NCBI GenBank assembly: GCA_900553225.1 | Contig: USCV01000017.1 | Coordinates: 1 to 27,360 of the forward strand | DNA length: 27,360 nucleotides | Direction: 5' to 3' | Source of the DNA: an uncultured Clostridium sp. | GTDB taxonomy: Bacteria > Bacillota > Clostridia > TANB77 > CAG-508 | Shown: in pieces, positions 17,871-26,005 of the stretch | Layout: each line of letters begins with the position of its first letter | Numbering within the stretch: the first letter of the stretch is position 1 | Notes under the pieces: generated by a model | Databases searched by the model: none | What the model saw: only the letters and a program-made list of their open reading frames with translations | What the model was told of the DNA's origin: nothing | Position numbers and translations under genes: made by a program

Positions 17871-18179
17871 TTAATGTTTAGCACTTAATTTAATTAATAA
17901 ATCCATATTATCATCTTTTGCTGCTTTATTTTTTCTGATTTTTCCACACTTTTTGCATTTAAAAATAATAACATACCCTTTTTTAGAGTCAACTTCTAAG
18001 CCAATCGGCTCTAATATTCCATGGCAATTTTCTTCTCTATCTCCTGGATTAATATCTAAGTGCTTAGAGTGTAGGCAGTATGGGCAATGATTTCTACATG
18101 AATACCCCAACTTTCCTACTTTTTTACCACAATTTTCACAAATGAATTCTTCATCAATTTCAGTAAATTTACTTTTCAT
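17871..18179 (-). CDS. RNHCP domain protein
   Basis: A 102-aa protein with zinc-ribbon-like cysteine pairs: FICENCGKKVG, then YSCRNHCPYCLHSKHLD, which contains the RNHCP signature, then INPGDREENCHGILEPIG and FKCKKCGKIRKNKAA. The RNHCP family (PF12647) has no established function; a nucleic-acid-binding zinc-ribbon role is inference. It follows the nucleoside kinase gene with a 69-nt gap on the same strand. Confidence 0.88.
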   Translation of the reverse strand: MKSKFTEIDEEFICENCGKKVGKLGYSCRNHCPYCLHSKHLDINPGDREENCHGILEPIGLEVDSKKGYVIIFKCKKCGKIRKNKAAKDDNMDLLIKLSAKH

Positions 18180-18248
18180 ATTTACCTTAAAATCCTCTCG
18201 TTTTAATTTTTATTTCTTAATTTTCATCAAATATTATTTTATTTTTTC

Positions 18249-19892
18249 TTAATCTTCTTCAAATAAACTTCCACCAATAAATTCTCTAAGTAATGAATTT
18301 CGTGGTACATATTCCCCTGGAATTGGTTTAAAGTATTTTAACATTCCAATTAATCTTTTAGCTTCTGAATACTCTGGATGTGAAGAATCTATTTCTTCTA
18401 ATAGTGGAATAGCATAATCTTTTAGTACTGAAAGTTCATATATTAAAGATGAGTTAAACATACTATCTGCTTCTTCTTGATATGGAAATATATTTTTTTC
18501 CTCTCCTCTATTTACAGAATCCCACATTTTTAATGTATGAAGTGCACTATAACTTCTAAATTGATTATCTCTTACTATTCTTCTAATTAGTCTTGTATCT
18601 GTCGTAGAAATTCTATTATAGTTATCCATATTTAATACTGTAAGAGCACTTATATATACTTTGTATTTTTGTTCTTTTGGAATAAGCATAGTAAGATTAT
18701 CATTTAAACAATGAATTCCTTCAATTACTAAAATTTCGTCTTCATTTAATTTCATTGTATTTCCTCTATAGATTTTAGTTCCATGTTCAAAATCAAATGT
18801 AGGAACTTTTATTTCTTCTCCTCTTAAAAGTCTTAATAAATGGTCATTAAATAATTTAATATCAATTGCTTCTATACATTCAAAATCATAATTTCCAAAT
18901 TCATCTTTTGGATTATTTTGTCTTTCTACAAAGTAATTATCCACCGAAATAGTTACAGGTTTTAGTCCATTTAGTCTTAACTGCATTCCTAATCTTTTAG
19001 CAAAGGTCGTTTTTCCAGATGATGATGGACCAGCAATTAATACCATTTTTACTTTTGGTTTTTTTACAATACTATCAGCTATTTGAGCCATTTTCTTCTC
19101 ATGTAAAGCTTCATCTAATAAAATATAATCTATAATTTTCTTGTCATCTATAATCCTATTTAATTTATTTAATGTATGAACATTTAGTACTTTATGAATA
19201 TCTTCATACTCATCTAAAGTTGCAAGTAATTTTTTTGTTTCTTTAAACTCTGGTAATTTATTTGGATCGCTACTACTTGGATAGCGAATTAAAAATCTAT
19301 TTCCATATTTAATTAATTCATACATATGAATAAATCCAGTAGAAATTGGCATTACTCCATAAAAATAATTATAATAATCTTCACAATAATATAATACAAT
19401 TTCTTTTTTTGATTCTGCATCTAGTTGTAATTTTCCTTTTAGAGTATCATTTTTTTCATAAAAACTTTTTGCTTCTTCTCTTGTCATTTTTACTTTTTTT
19501 ATAGGAATATCTTTTTCTATAATTTCTTTTACCTTTTCATTAACTTTCTTTATGACTTCATCTGTTATTTTAATGTTTTGTACCTCACATAAAATTGAGT
19601 TTGATAGTTGAAAGTTAACAGTAAGCAAAGCCTCATGGTATACCTCTTTAAAAGCCATACTTACTATATATATAAGTCCCTTTCTATAAATCTTCATTCC
19701 GTCTTTATTTGTCATGTCAATTAGTTCAATTTTTCCATCTGTTTCTATTTCATAATTTAATGGTTTTACCTCATTATTAAATCTACAAGCAATTGTATTG
19801 TTTTTATTTAAAACAATTTCTTTTTGTAGTAATTCATCTACTCTTGTTCCTTTTTTCACATCAATTACTTCATCTTCATATATAATTTGCAT
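18249..19892 (-). CDS. Nucleoside (uridine) kinase with N-terminal TGS-like domain
   Basis: A 547-aa protein. Residues 1-65 form a TGS-like domain (IIYEDEVIDVKKGTRVDELL, ELIDMTNKDGM). The middle (about 70-230) resembles the threonyl-tRNA synthetase second additional domain. From about 280 comes a P-loop kinase of the uridine kinase/phosphoribulokinase fold: MVLIAGPSSSGKTTFAKRLG, ISVDNYFVER, TFDFEHGTKIYRG, LVIEGIHCLN and RLIRRIVRDNQFR. It should phosphorylate a nucleoside using NTP; the exact substrate cannot be read from sequence. The start follows AAGGAGG and a promoter. All CGG triplets are out of frame. Confidence 0.88.
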   Translation of the reverse strand: MQIIYEDEVIDVKKGTRVDELLQKEIVLNKNNTIACRFNNEVKPLNYEIETDGKIELIDMTNKDGMKIYRKGLIYIVSMAFKEVYHEALLTVNFQLSNSILCEVQNIKITDEVIKKVNEKVKEIIEKDIPIKKVKMTREEAKSFYEKNDTLKGKLQLDAESKKEIVLYYCEDYYNYFYGVMPISTGFIHMYELIKYGNRFLIRYPSSSDPNKLPEFKETKKLLATLDEYEDIHKVLNVHTLNKLNRIIDDKKIIDYILLDEALHEKKMAQIADSIVKKPKVKMVLIAGPSSSGKTTFAKRLGMQLRLNGLKPVTISVDNYFVERQNNPKDEFGNYDFECIEAIDIKLFNDHLLRLLRGEEIKVPTFDFEHGTKIYRGNTMKLNEDEILVIEGIHCLNDNLTMLIPKEQKYKVYISALTVLNMDNYNRISTTDTRLIRRIVRDNQFRSYSALHTLKMWDSVNRGEEKNIFPYQEEADSMFNSSLIYELSVLKDYAIPLLEEIDSSHPEYSEAKRLIGMLKYFKPIPGEYVPRNSLLREFIGGSLFEED

Positions 19893-19926
19893 ATTTTTCC
19901 TCCTTGCATTTTTTTACATTATTTCT

Positions 19927-19955
19927 ATTTTATAACTTATATATTCTTTCGTCAA
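19927..19955 (-). promoter_or_regulatory. SigA-type promoter of the nucleoside kinase gene
   Basis: On the minus strand TTGACG (19955-19950), a 17-nt spacer and TAAAAT (19932-19927) lie about 35 nt before the start codon. Confidence 0.6.
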
Positions 19956-20029
19956 GAAATTTAAAGTTATATTTTTAAGCCATAAACTAGAGTAATTATT
20001 TTAATTTATTTTATATAACATAACATTAT

Positions 20030-20058
20030 GAATATTTTTAGAATTTATGTATATACTT
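20030..20058 (+). promoter_or_regulatory. Possible forespore (SigG/SigF-like) promoter of sspH
   Basis: GAATA (20030-20034), a 17-nt gap and TATACTT (20052-20058) partly match the forespore consensus GMATR / CATAMTA (5 of 7 in the -10) at a fitting distance from the start. H-type SASP genes in Bacillus are forespore-expressed, so this is plausible but weak. Confidence 0.3.
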
Positions 20059-20091
20059 TTTCTAATGATAAAAACTAAGGAGGGTATTTTT

Positions 20092-20280
20092 ATGAATAGT
20101 AACAGGGTTTCTGAAATATTAAAAAATAAAGAATTACATGATGTATATTACAATGATCGTCCTGTCTGGATTCAAGATGTTAAAGATAATATTGCTACAG
20201 TTGGGTTCATTGATACAAATGAAGAGAAAAACGTTTATATTGAAGATTTATATGAAAACAATTTATACAATGAAAATTAG
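20092..20280 (+). CDS. sspH: H-type small acid-soluble spore protein
   Basis: A 62-aa protein, MNSNRVSEILKNKELHDV then YYNDRPVWIQDVKDN and VYIEDLYE. It follows the SspH pattern (N-terminal xRAxEI segment, then G/DxPVxIQxV, then a final VxxLxE). SspH-type proteins are deposited in the spore core. I chose the ATG at 20092 because AAGGAGGG lies just upstream; the longer frame from 20047 has no ribosome-binding site. Supports a spore-forming host. Confidence 0.88.
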   Translation: MNSNRVSEILKNKELHDVYYNDRPVWIQDVKDNIATVGFIDTNEEKNVYIEDLYENNLYNEN

Positions 20281-20312
20281 ATTTATAAAAACGCGTTTTT
20301 CAAGTACTTATC

Positions 20313-20347
20313 AAAAAAGAACCTAAATAAATTTAAGCTCTTTTTTT
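20313..20347. terminator. Bidirectional terminator between sspH and the ABC gene
   Basis: The A-rich/T-rich hairpin AAAAAAGAACCTAA ... TTAAGCTCTTTTTTT, with two wobble-type pairs, separates two convergent genes. Confidence 0.7.
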
Positions 20348-20351
20348 ATAA

Positions 20352-22928
20352 TTATTCAGTTCTTAATGCTTCAACAGGGTCTTTTTTACTTGCCATTTTA
20401 GATGGAATAAGTCCTGCAATCATTGTTAATACCATACTAATTATAACTAATATAATACCTCCTGCTATTGGCAATGATGCAATACTTGAAATATTAGTTA
20501 CAGCGTTAATAATCATATTAATTGGAATTGTTAAAACTACTGTTATTCCTATTCCAAGGATTCCTGCTACAAGTCCTATAATAAATGTTTCTGCATTAAA
20601 TACTCTCGAAATATCTTTCTTAGAAGCTCCAATCGCCCTTAAAATTCCAATTTCTTTTGTTCTTTCTATAACAGATATATATGTAATAATAGCAATCATT
20701 ATAGAAGATACAACAAGCGATATTGCAACAAATGCAATTAACACATAACTAATCATGTTAACTATAACACTGACAGATTTCATCATGATTCCAACCATAT
20801 CCGTATAATTAATTACATTTTCCTCTTTTCCCTCATCTCTTTGTTTTTTATTGTAATTTTCAATTTCGTCAGTAATAGTTTCTTTTGCTTCAAAATTAAT
20901 AGGATAAATATTTATTGCACTTGGATTTTCCAAATCTACTACGCCTAAAGTTTTTAAATTGTCTTCATAAGTAGCTTTCTGATTTTCTGTAAAAGATTGC
21001 ATCAATGAAGCCATTTCTTCACTGTTTAATTTACTAATATACGCTTTTTGCTCATTGGTTAAGTCTTCAAATTTAAACTTAGCATTTTCTGAATCCTTAG
21101 GGAATTTAATTCCTGTAAATATATTAATGTCTTTATTTTCCTTTTGTTCTTTTACAATCTCTGTTTGATTTATTTTATTAATTACATATTCTTTTAAATC
21201 TTTTGTATACCCAATTGCACCATTCATAGATGTTGTTACGCTTTCTGAGTTTGGTTTAATAATTCCTACTACTTTAATATCTTCGCTTTCTGCTATTTTT
21301 TTCTTCATATACTCTTCGTCGTCACTTTTATTAATCCACATATTATTGGCTTTTTCATAATAGTCAGTATTAAGAATTAACTTAAATGATAAATTTAGTA
21401 AATCTTCATATGTATATACTTTTTGCTCTTCTGCTTCTACTTTTTCACCTTTTCTAAATGCATTCCATTTTTTTTCTAGGTTCTTTTGATCTTTTAGTCC
21501 TAATGCATATAGTGTATAATCACTTATTTGATTGTTTTTATCCACAACCAAAACTACTTCATTATAGGCAGTTGGCCAATTTCCAGCAACAACGTTGTAT
21601 TGAGACTCTAGCAAACTTCTATTATCTAATAGTTCTTCCCATACATCTCCTGAAGAGAACATCATACCAGTTCCTTGATTAGAATCTGTCATAGAACTCA
21701 TTCCCATACTATCCATCACTTGGCTTGGGTTTACCTGCAAAATGCCATTATCAGTATTTTCTTTATATAAATTAATGTTTAATTTATATTGATATTGTAT
21801 TGCATTAGCATTTTTTCTTATATTATTACCATCACTGTCTAGAAATTTTTTTAATTCTACTAAATTATTGCTTTGCATCTTGTTTGACAATGTACTAATC
21901 ATTTCATCCATTACATCTTTTGAATATATTTTTCCATCTTCATGATTTTGTGTATCTTTTCCATCATTCGTCATAATTTCTAACATACTTGTCATATCAA
22001 CTGTTTGTTCTTCAATTGTAATAGGATATGAAGATAAAGTATCTTCTTGCACTTTTTCAATATATTTTTGAACTCCATTAGATAATGACATAATAAGTGC
22101 AATTCCAATAATTCCAATACTTCCTGCAAATGATGTAAGTAAGGTTCTGCCTTTTTTAGTAAGTAAATTGTTCAAACTTAATGATAGTGCTGTAAAGAAG
22201 TTCATTGATGTTTTTCCTGTTTTTGCTTTCTTTTTATTTTTTCCTTCTGATTCATATGGATTTGAGTCATCCGTTACTCTACCATCTAATAACTTAATTA
22301 CTCTTGATGAATACTTTTTAGCAAGTTCAGGGTTGTGTGTTACCATAATTATTAATTTATTTTTTGATATTTCTTTTAGTATTTCCATAATTTGAATACT
22401 AGTTTGTGTGTCTAAAGCACCCGTTGGCTCATCTGCCAAAATTATATCTGGGTCATTTACTAATGCTCTTGCAATCGCAACTCTTTGCATTTGGCCACCT
22501 GATAATTGGTTTGGTTTTTTATGGATTTGTTCTTTTAGTCCAACTTGTTCAAGCGCTTTTATTGCTCTTTTTTTCCTCTCTTCTTTTGATACTCCAGATA
22601 AAGTAAGTGCAAGTTCTACATTTGAAAGCACAGTTTGATGTGATATTAGATTATAGCTTTGAAATACAAAACCAACTGAATAATTACGATATGCATCCCA
22701 GTCTCTATCCTTAAATTCTTTTGTTGACTTTCCATTTATAATTAAGTCTCCACTTGTATATCTATCTAGTCCACCAATTATATTTAAAAGTGTTGTTTTT
22801 CCACATCCACTTTGACCTAATATAGATACAAATTCGCTTTCTCGAAATTCAATATTTATCCCCTTTAAAGCTTTAACTGTTGTATCTCCAGATAAATAAT
22901 CTTTTGTAATATTTTTTAGCTTTAACAT
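20352..22928 (-). CDS. ABC transporter with fused ATPase and FtsX-like permease
   Basis: An 858-aa protein of the MacB/LolCDE-like type. The N-terminal ATPase (1-225) shows Walker A GQSGCGKTTLLN, Q-loop VFQSYNLI, signature LSGGQMQRVAIARAL, Walker B IILADEPTGALDT and the H-loop MVTHNPEL. After a linker comes one membrane helix (about 265-285), a large extracytoplasmic domain rich in Asn/Ser, and three C-terminal helices with the FtsX-type motif ERTKEIGILRAIGASKKDISRVF. It ends SKMASKKDPVEALRTE. Such proteins act in export or extrusion (peptides, antibiotics, envelope stress); the substrate is unknown. All three CGG triplets on its strand are out of frame. Confidence 0.9.
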   Translation of the reverse strand: MLKLKNITKDYLSGDTTVKALKGINIEFRESEFVSILGQSGCGKTTLLNIIGGLDRYTSGDLIINGKSTKEFKDRDWDAYRNYSVGFVFQSYNLISHQTVLSNVELALTLSGVSKEERKKRAIKALEQVGLKEQIHKKPNQLSGGQMQRVAIARALVNDPDIILADEPTGALDTQTSIQIMEILKEISKNKLIIMVTHNPELAKKYSSRVIKLLDGRVTDDSNPYESEGKNKKKAKTGKTSMNFFTALSLSLNNLLTKKGRTLLTSFAGSIGIIGIALIMSLSNGVQKYIEKVQEDTLSSYPITIEEQTVDMTSMLEIMTNDGKDTQNHEDGKIYSKDVMDEMISTLSNKMQSNNLVELKKFLDSDGNNIRKNANAIQYQYKLNINLYKENTDNGILQVNPSQVMDSMGMSSMTDSNQGTGMMFSSGDVWEELLDNRSLLESQYNVVAGNWPTAYNEVVLVVDKNNQISDYTLYALGLKDQKNLEKKWNAFRKGEKVEAEEQKVYTYEDLLNLSFKLILNTDYYEKANNMWINKSDDEEYMKKKIAESEDIKVVGIIKPNSESVTTSMNGAIGYTKDLKEYVINKINQTEIVKEQKENKDINIFTGIKFPKDSENAKFKFEDLTNEQKAYISKLNSEEMASLMQSFTENQKATYEDNLKTLGVVDLENPSAINIYPINFEAKETITDEIENYNKKQRDEGKEENVINYTDMVGIMMKSVSVIVNMISYVLIAFVAISLVVSSIMIAIITYISVIERTKEIGILRAIGASKKDISRVFNAETFIIGLVAGILGIGITVVLTIPINMIINAVTNISSIASLPIAGGIILVIISMVLTMIAGLIPSKMASKKDPVEALRTE

Positions 22929-22963
22929 ATTTCTCTCCTTCTGTTTTTATTTTCATAACAATA

Positions 22964-22992
22964 ATATTAACATTCCTTTTATATTTTTTCAA
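22964..22992 (-). promoter_or_regulatory. SigA-type promoter of the ABC gene
   Basis: On the minus strand TTGAAA (22992-22987), a 17-nt spacer and TAATAT (22969-22964) lie about 35 nt before the start. The remainder of 22993-23183, upstream of dapA, is AT-rich and shows no lysine-riboswitch-like structure that I can see. Confidence 0.55.
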
Positions 22993-23183
22993 GATAATTA
23001 AATTTTTATCAAAAAAATGTCAAATTGCTACTAAAAATAGTAAAAAGTTTACTATTTTTTACTATATTAAAAGAAGAATCGTTCTAAAAAATAACTTTTA
23101 CTCCAATCATTTTTTTGATTGCTTTATCATATAATTTTATATAAAGATTATAAACATACTTAATATTAATTTATGGAGGTTTT

Positions 23184-24071
23184 ATGAAAAAAATAATATT
23201 TAAAGGTAGTGGAACTGCACTTGCTACTCCATTTATTGGATCATCTGTAAATTTTACAGAACTTGAAAAATTAATTGAATTTCAGATTTCACACGGAACA
23301 GATGCCTTAATTGTATGTGGTACAACCGGAGAATCTGCTTGTATGACAACAGAAGAAAAAAAACAAACAATAAAATTTGTTGTAGATAAAGTAAATAAAA
23401 GGATTCCTGTTATTGCTGGAACTGGAAGTAATTGCACAAAATCTTGTATAGAACTTTCAAAGTATGCAGAAAATATTGGTGTAGATGGTTTACTTGTTGT
23501 AACACCGTATTATAATAAAACCACTCGGAAATCGGACTAATTGCACATTATACTGCTGTTTCTGAAAGTACAAATTTACCAATAATATTATATAATGTTC
23601 CAAGTAGAACAGGTGTTAATCTTTCGCCTGAAATATGTTTAGAATTATCAAAATTGCCAAACATCGTAGCAATAAAAGAAGCAAGTGGAAATTTATCTCA
23701 AGTTGCACGGAATAGCAAGTCTTTGCAAAGATAATTTACATATTTACTCTGGAAATGATGACCAAATTCTTCCGGTATTATCTCTTGGCGGACTTGGCGT
23801 AATATCTGTACTCGCAAATATTTCTCCTCAAAAGACTCATGAAATGATAGAATACTATTTTAATGGTAATATTTCATCTGCCACTAAAATGCAACTAGAA
23901 GCAATTCCTCTTGTACACGCATTGTTTAGTGAAGTAAACCCTATACCTGTTAAATCTGCTTTAAATATGATGGGCTATGATTTTGGAATCCCTAGGTTAC
24001 CTCTTGTAGAAATGTCTGCATCTATGAAAGAAAATTTAAATTTGCAGATGAAAGAATATAATATCTTGTAA
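23184..24071 (+). CDS. dapA: 4-hydroxy-tetrahydrodipicolinate synthase DapA, needs three +1 shifts
   Basis: DapA condenses pyruvate with aspartate semialdehyde, the first step specific to lysine, diaminopimelate and (in spore formers) dipicolinate synthesis. Visible are GTALATPF, the substrate loop CGTTGESACM, VIAGTGSNCT, GLLVVTPYYNKTT, the YNVPSRTG segment with the proton-relay Tyr, the Schiff-base lysine in IVAIKEASGNLSQVA, and YSGNDDQILPVLSLGGLGVISV. Four frame segments (114, 2, 58 and 120 codons) join at CGG 23526, 23533 and 23708. The result is NKTT-G-N-G-LIAHYTAVSES and QVA-G-IASLCKDN, in total 294 aa, the usual family size. Start behind GGAGG. It forms a plus-strand cluster with the HD gene and dapB. 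Confidence 0.95.
23526..23535 (+). other. Paired CGG +1 recoding sites in dapA (ACT CGG A, AAT CGG A)
   Basis: Two CGG codons are separated by only two translated codons. The second becomes in-frame only after the first shift. Both +1 shifts together give NKTTGNGLIAHY, the exact family length for NKTTQxGL. One shift alone would leave the frame broken. Confidence 0.9.
23708..23710 (+). other. Third CGG +1 recoding site in dapA (GCA CGG A)
   Basis: In frame after the first two shifts. Skipping the C joins EASGNLSQVA to G-IASLCKDNLHIYSGNDD; the zero frame ends a few codons later. Confidence 0.88.
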
Positions 24072-24123
24072 ACTACGTTAATAAGTGTTATAATAAATTA
24101 AATTGATTACGGAAGGATTTTTT

Positions 24124-24654
24124 ATGAAAGAAAGTTTAACAAATGATAGAGAAGAATTTAATATGATTATTTATGATATAGCTAATCACCCAACAGTATT
24201 ACAAATGAAGAACTTCAGACAGCATTATGATACATCTTGTTATGAGCACTGTATGGAAGTAGCATATTATAGTTACCTAATTTGTAAAAAATTAAGACTA
24301 GATTATACATCTGTTGCAAGAAGTGGAATGCTTCACGATTTATTTTTATATGACTGGAGAGTAAAAAGTCCAGAACATAAGGGGCTCCACGGTTTTAGGC
24401 ACCCCCGCATAGCATTAAATAATTCAATGAAAATTTTTAGTCTTTCAAAGAAAGAACAAGATATTATCTTGAAACATATGTGGCCACTTACTGTTGTTCC
24501 ATCTAGATATATAGAAAGTTACATAGTTTCTAGTGTTGATAAATACTGTGCTATTAAAGAATCTATGGATCATTATTTCGAATTTTTTAAAACAAGAAAA
24601 TTGTTTCGTTATGTATATTTATCTTTATGCCTAATGTTTATTCAAAATATATAA
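24124..24654 (+). CDS. HD-domain protein (predicted hydrolase)
   Basis: A 176-aa protein with an HD-type metal-site pattern: HYDTSCYEHCMEVAYYSYLICKK would supply the first His residues, SGMLHDLFLYDW the HD doublet, then HGFRHPRIAL and the later YIVSSVDKYCA Asp. HD proteins hydrolyse phosphate esters, often of nucleotides; no specific substrate can be assigned. I chose the ATG at 24124 because GGAAGGA precedes it. It sits 52 nt after dapA and before dapB, so it is probably co-transcribed with dapA. No in-frame CGG. Confidence 0.8.
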   Translation: MKESLTNDREEFNMIIYDIANHPTVLQMKNFRQHYDTSCYEHCMEVAYYSYLICKKLRLDYTSVARSGMLHDLFLYDWRVKSPEHKGLHGFRHPRIALNNSMKIFSLSKKEQDIILKHMWPLTVVPSRYIESYIVSSVDKYCAIKESMDHYFEFFKTRKLFRYVYLSLCLMFIQNI

Positions 24655-24663
24655 TATTTTAGT

Positions 24664-24685
24664 GGGAACTAGCTTATAAGTTCCC
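24664..24685 (+). terminator. Hairpin between the HD gene and dapB
   Basis: GGGAACT pairs with AGTTCCC around an 8-nt loop, followed by a T-rich stretch (TATTGTTTTTATT) ahead of the dapB ribosome-binding site. It may terminate or attenuate transcription before dapB. Confidence 0.6.
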
Positions 24686-24712
24686 TATTGTTTTTATTGG
24701 AGGTAATAATTT

Positions 24713-25465
24713 ATGATAAACATCTTTATAAATGGTTGTACTGGGAAAATGGGACAAGAAATTGTAAAGTTAATTAATTCTTATGATGATTTGAAATTAA
24801 TTGGTGGTCTTTCCAAGCAAAATAGCCAGATGTTTTCCTTTCCTGTCTATACAAGAATTGAAGAAATAGAATCTATTCCAGATGTTATTATAGATTTTTC
24901 TATTCCAATTGCAACTTTTAATATTTTAAATTTTGCAAAAGAAAACAAAATTCCTATTGTTATTGCAACTACGCGGGTTTTCTCGGAGAAGAACTAAAAA
25001 AAATAGAAGATTTTTCAGAATATATTCCAATTTTTCTTTCTGCTAATATGTCATATGAAATTAATTTAATTGGAAAGATTCTTTCAATTATTTCTCCAAT
25101 GTTAAAAAATGATGATATCGAAATTACTGAAACACACCATAATAGAAAAATAGACTCCCCTAGTGGAACTGCTCTATTTTTAGCTAATAAGATTAATCAA
25201 AGTTTAGGAAATTCTCATACATATGAATTTGATAGATTTAATAAAAAAGAAAAAAGATCTAAAAATGAAATTGGTTTTTCCTCTATTCGTGGAGGAAATA
25301 TAGTTGGTGAACATACCGTACAATTTTACGGCATAGATGAAGTTTTAGAAATTAAACACAAAGCCTATTCGAGGTCAGTTTTCGCCAATCGGTGCATTAA
25401 AATCGGCTAAATTTATTGTAAAACAAAAACCAGGTCTTTATAATATGGATGATTTGATAGGTTAA
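24713..25465 (+). CDS. dapB: 4-hydroxy-tetrahydrodipicolinate reductase DapB, needs three +1 shifts
   Basis: DapB reduces the product of DapA with NAD(P)H. Visible are the nucleotide-binding NGCTGKMGQEI, DVIIDFSIP, VIATT-G-FS-G-EELKKIEDF, the catalytic ETHHNRKIDSPSGTA, RGGNIVGEHTVQFYG and the C-terminal FAN-G-ALKSAKFIV. Four frame segments (87, 3, 135 and 24 codons) join at CGG 24974, 24984 and 25390, giving 249 aa, a normal size. Two of the restored glycines (in ATTG and in the FAxGAL motif) are conserved in DapB. Start behind GGAGG. Confidence 0.95.
24974..24986 (+). other. Paired CGG +1 recoding sites in dapB (ACG CGG G, TCT CGG A)
   Basis: Two CGG codons three codons apart. Skipping both Cs gives ATT-G-FS-G-EELKK, matching the DapB GTTGFSxEEL motif. 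The first uses CGGG, so the fourth base need not be A. Confidence 0.91.
25390..25392 (+). other. Third CGG +1 recoding site in dapB (AAT CGG T)
   Basis: In frame after the two earlier shifts. Skipping the C gives SVFAN-G-ALKSAKFI, the conserved DapB C-terminal motif; unshifted reading ends at TAA six codons later. Uses CGGT. Confidence 0.91.
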
Positions 25466-25511
25466 ATTTATTTTCTTTTTATAAAATAGATATTTATATT
25501 AAAATAAATTT

Positions 25512-25530
25512 GGGCAACTACTAGTTGTCC
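25512..25530 (+). terminator. Terminator after dapB
   Basis: GGGCAAC pairs with GTTGTCC (one G-U) around a 5-nt loop, followed by TTCTATTATTT, about 45 nt after the dapB stop. Confidence 0.7.
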
Positions 25531-25613
25531 TTCTATTATTTACATTATATTTTCTATATCTTAATTTGCTGAATTGTACATTTTACGTTTTTCTATTTTA
25601 ATTAGTTTAAAAT

Positions 25614-26003
25614 TTAAAAAATATTTCTTAAATTAAATGCTTCTTTATTTTGTATATGTCTTAATATAAATTTACATTTTTCAATTTTTTCAATTCCTTG
25701 TTCATATTCGTTCGTGTCGATATTAGCATTTAGTGTATATAATTCTGTTTCAACTTTTTCTAACTCATCATGTTCAATGTAATATGCAAGTCTTTCATTT
25801 ATCACTTTCCAATCTTGCCTTAAATCTGCCATCTTTCCTTTAATAATATTTGGTTCATTATCTTCTTTTTCCATTTCTTGCTTTATTTCATTTAAAGAAC
25901 CCTCCAGCGTTTTTACACTTTGTTTCATATAATTTTGACCTACTACATTTGCAACAACTACAGCAATAACAATAATTATACTAATACCAATTTCTTTATA
26001 CAT
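25614..26003 (-). CDS. DUF4363 family protein
   Basis: A 129-aa protein with an N-terminal membrane helix (GISIIIVIAVVVANVVG) and a helical extracytoplasmic part with the DRQDW-like segment LRQDWKVINERLAYYIEHDE and NIDTNEYEQGIEKIEKC, matching DUF4363. Function unknown. I chose the ATG at 26003 (an AAAGGA lies before it, inside the end of the DUF421 gene) over a start eight codons upstream. Only 2 nt separate it from the DUF421 stop, so the two are translationally coupled; this gene pair is common in clostridia. Confidence 0.82.
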   Translation of the reverse strand: MYKEIGISIIIVIAVVVANVVGQNYMKQSVKTLEGSLNEIKQEMEKEDNEPNIIKGKMADLRQDWKVINERLAYYIEHDELEKVETELYTLNANIDTNEYEQGIEKIEKCKFILRHIQNKEAFNLRNIF

Positions 26004-26005
26004 AA

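Noticed and set aside
22993..23183. Lysine riboswitch upstream of dapA
   Set aside because: The stretch is AT-rich and short, and I see none of the expected paired helices.
23526..23535. One +2 shift in dapA instead of two +1 shifts
   Set aside because: The two CGG codons are each in frame in sequence, and two +1 shifts give the exact family length with the rule used elsewhere.
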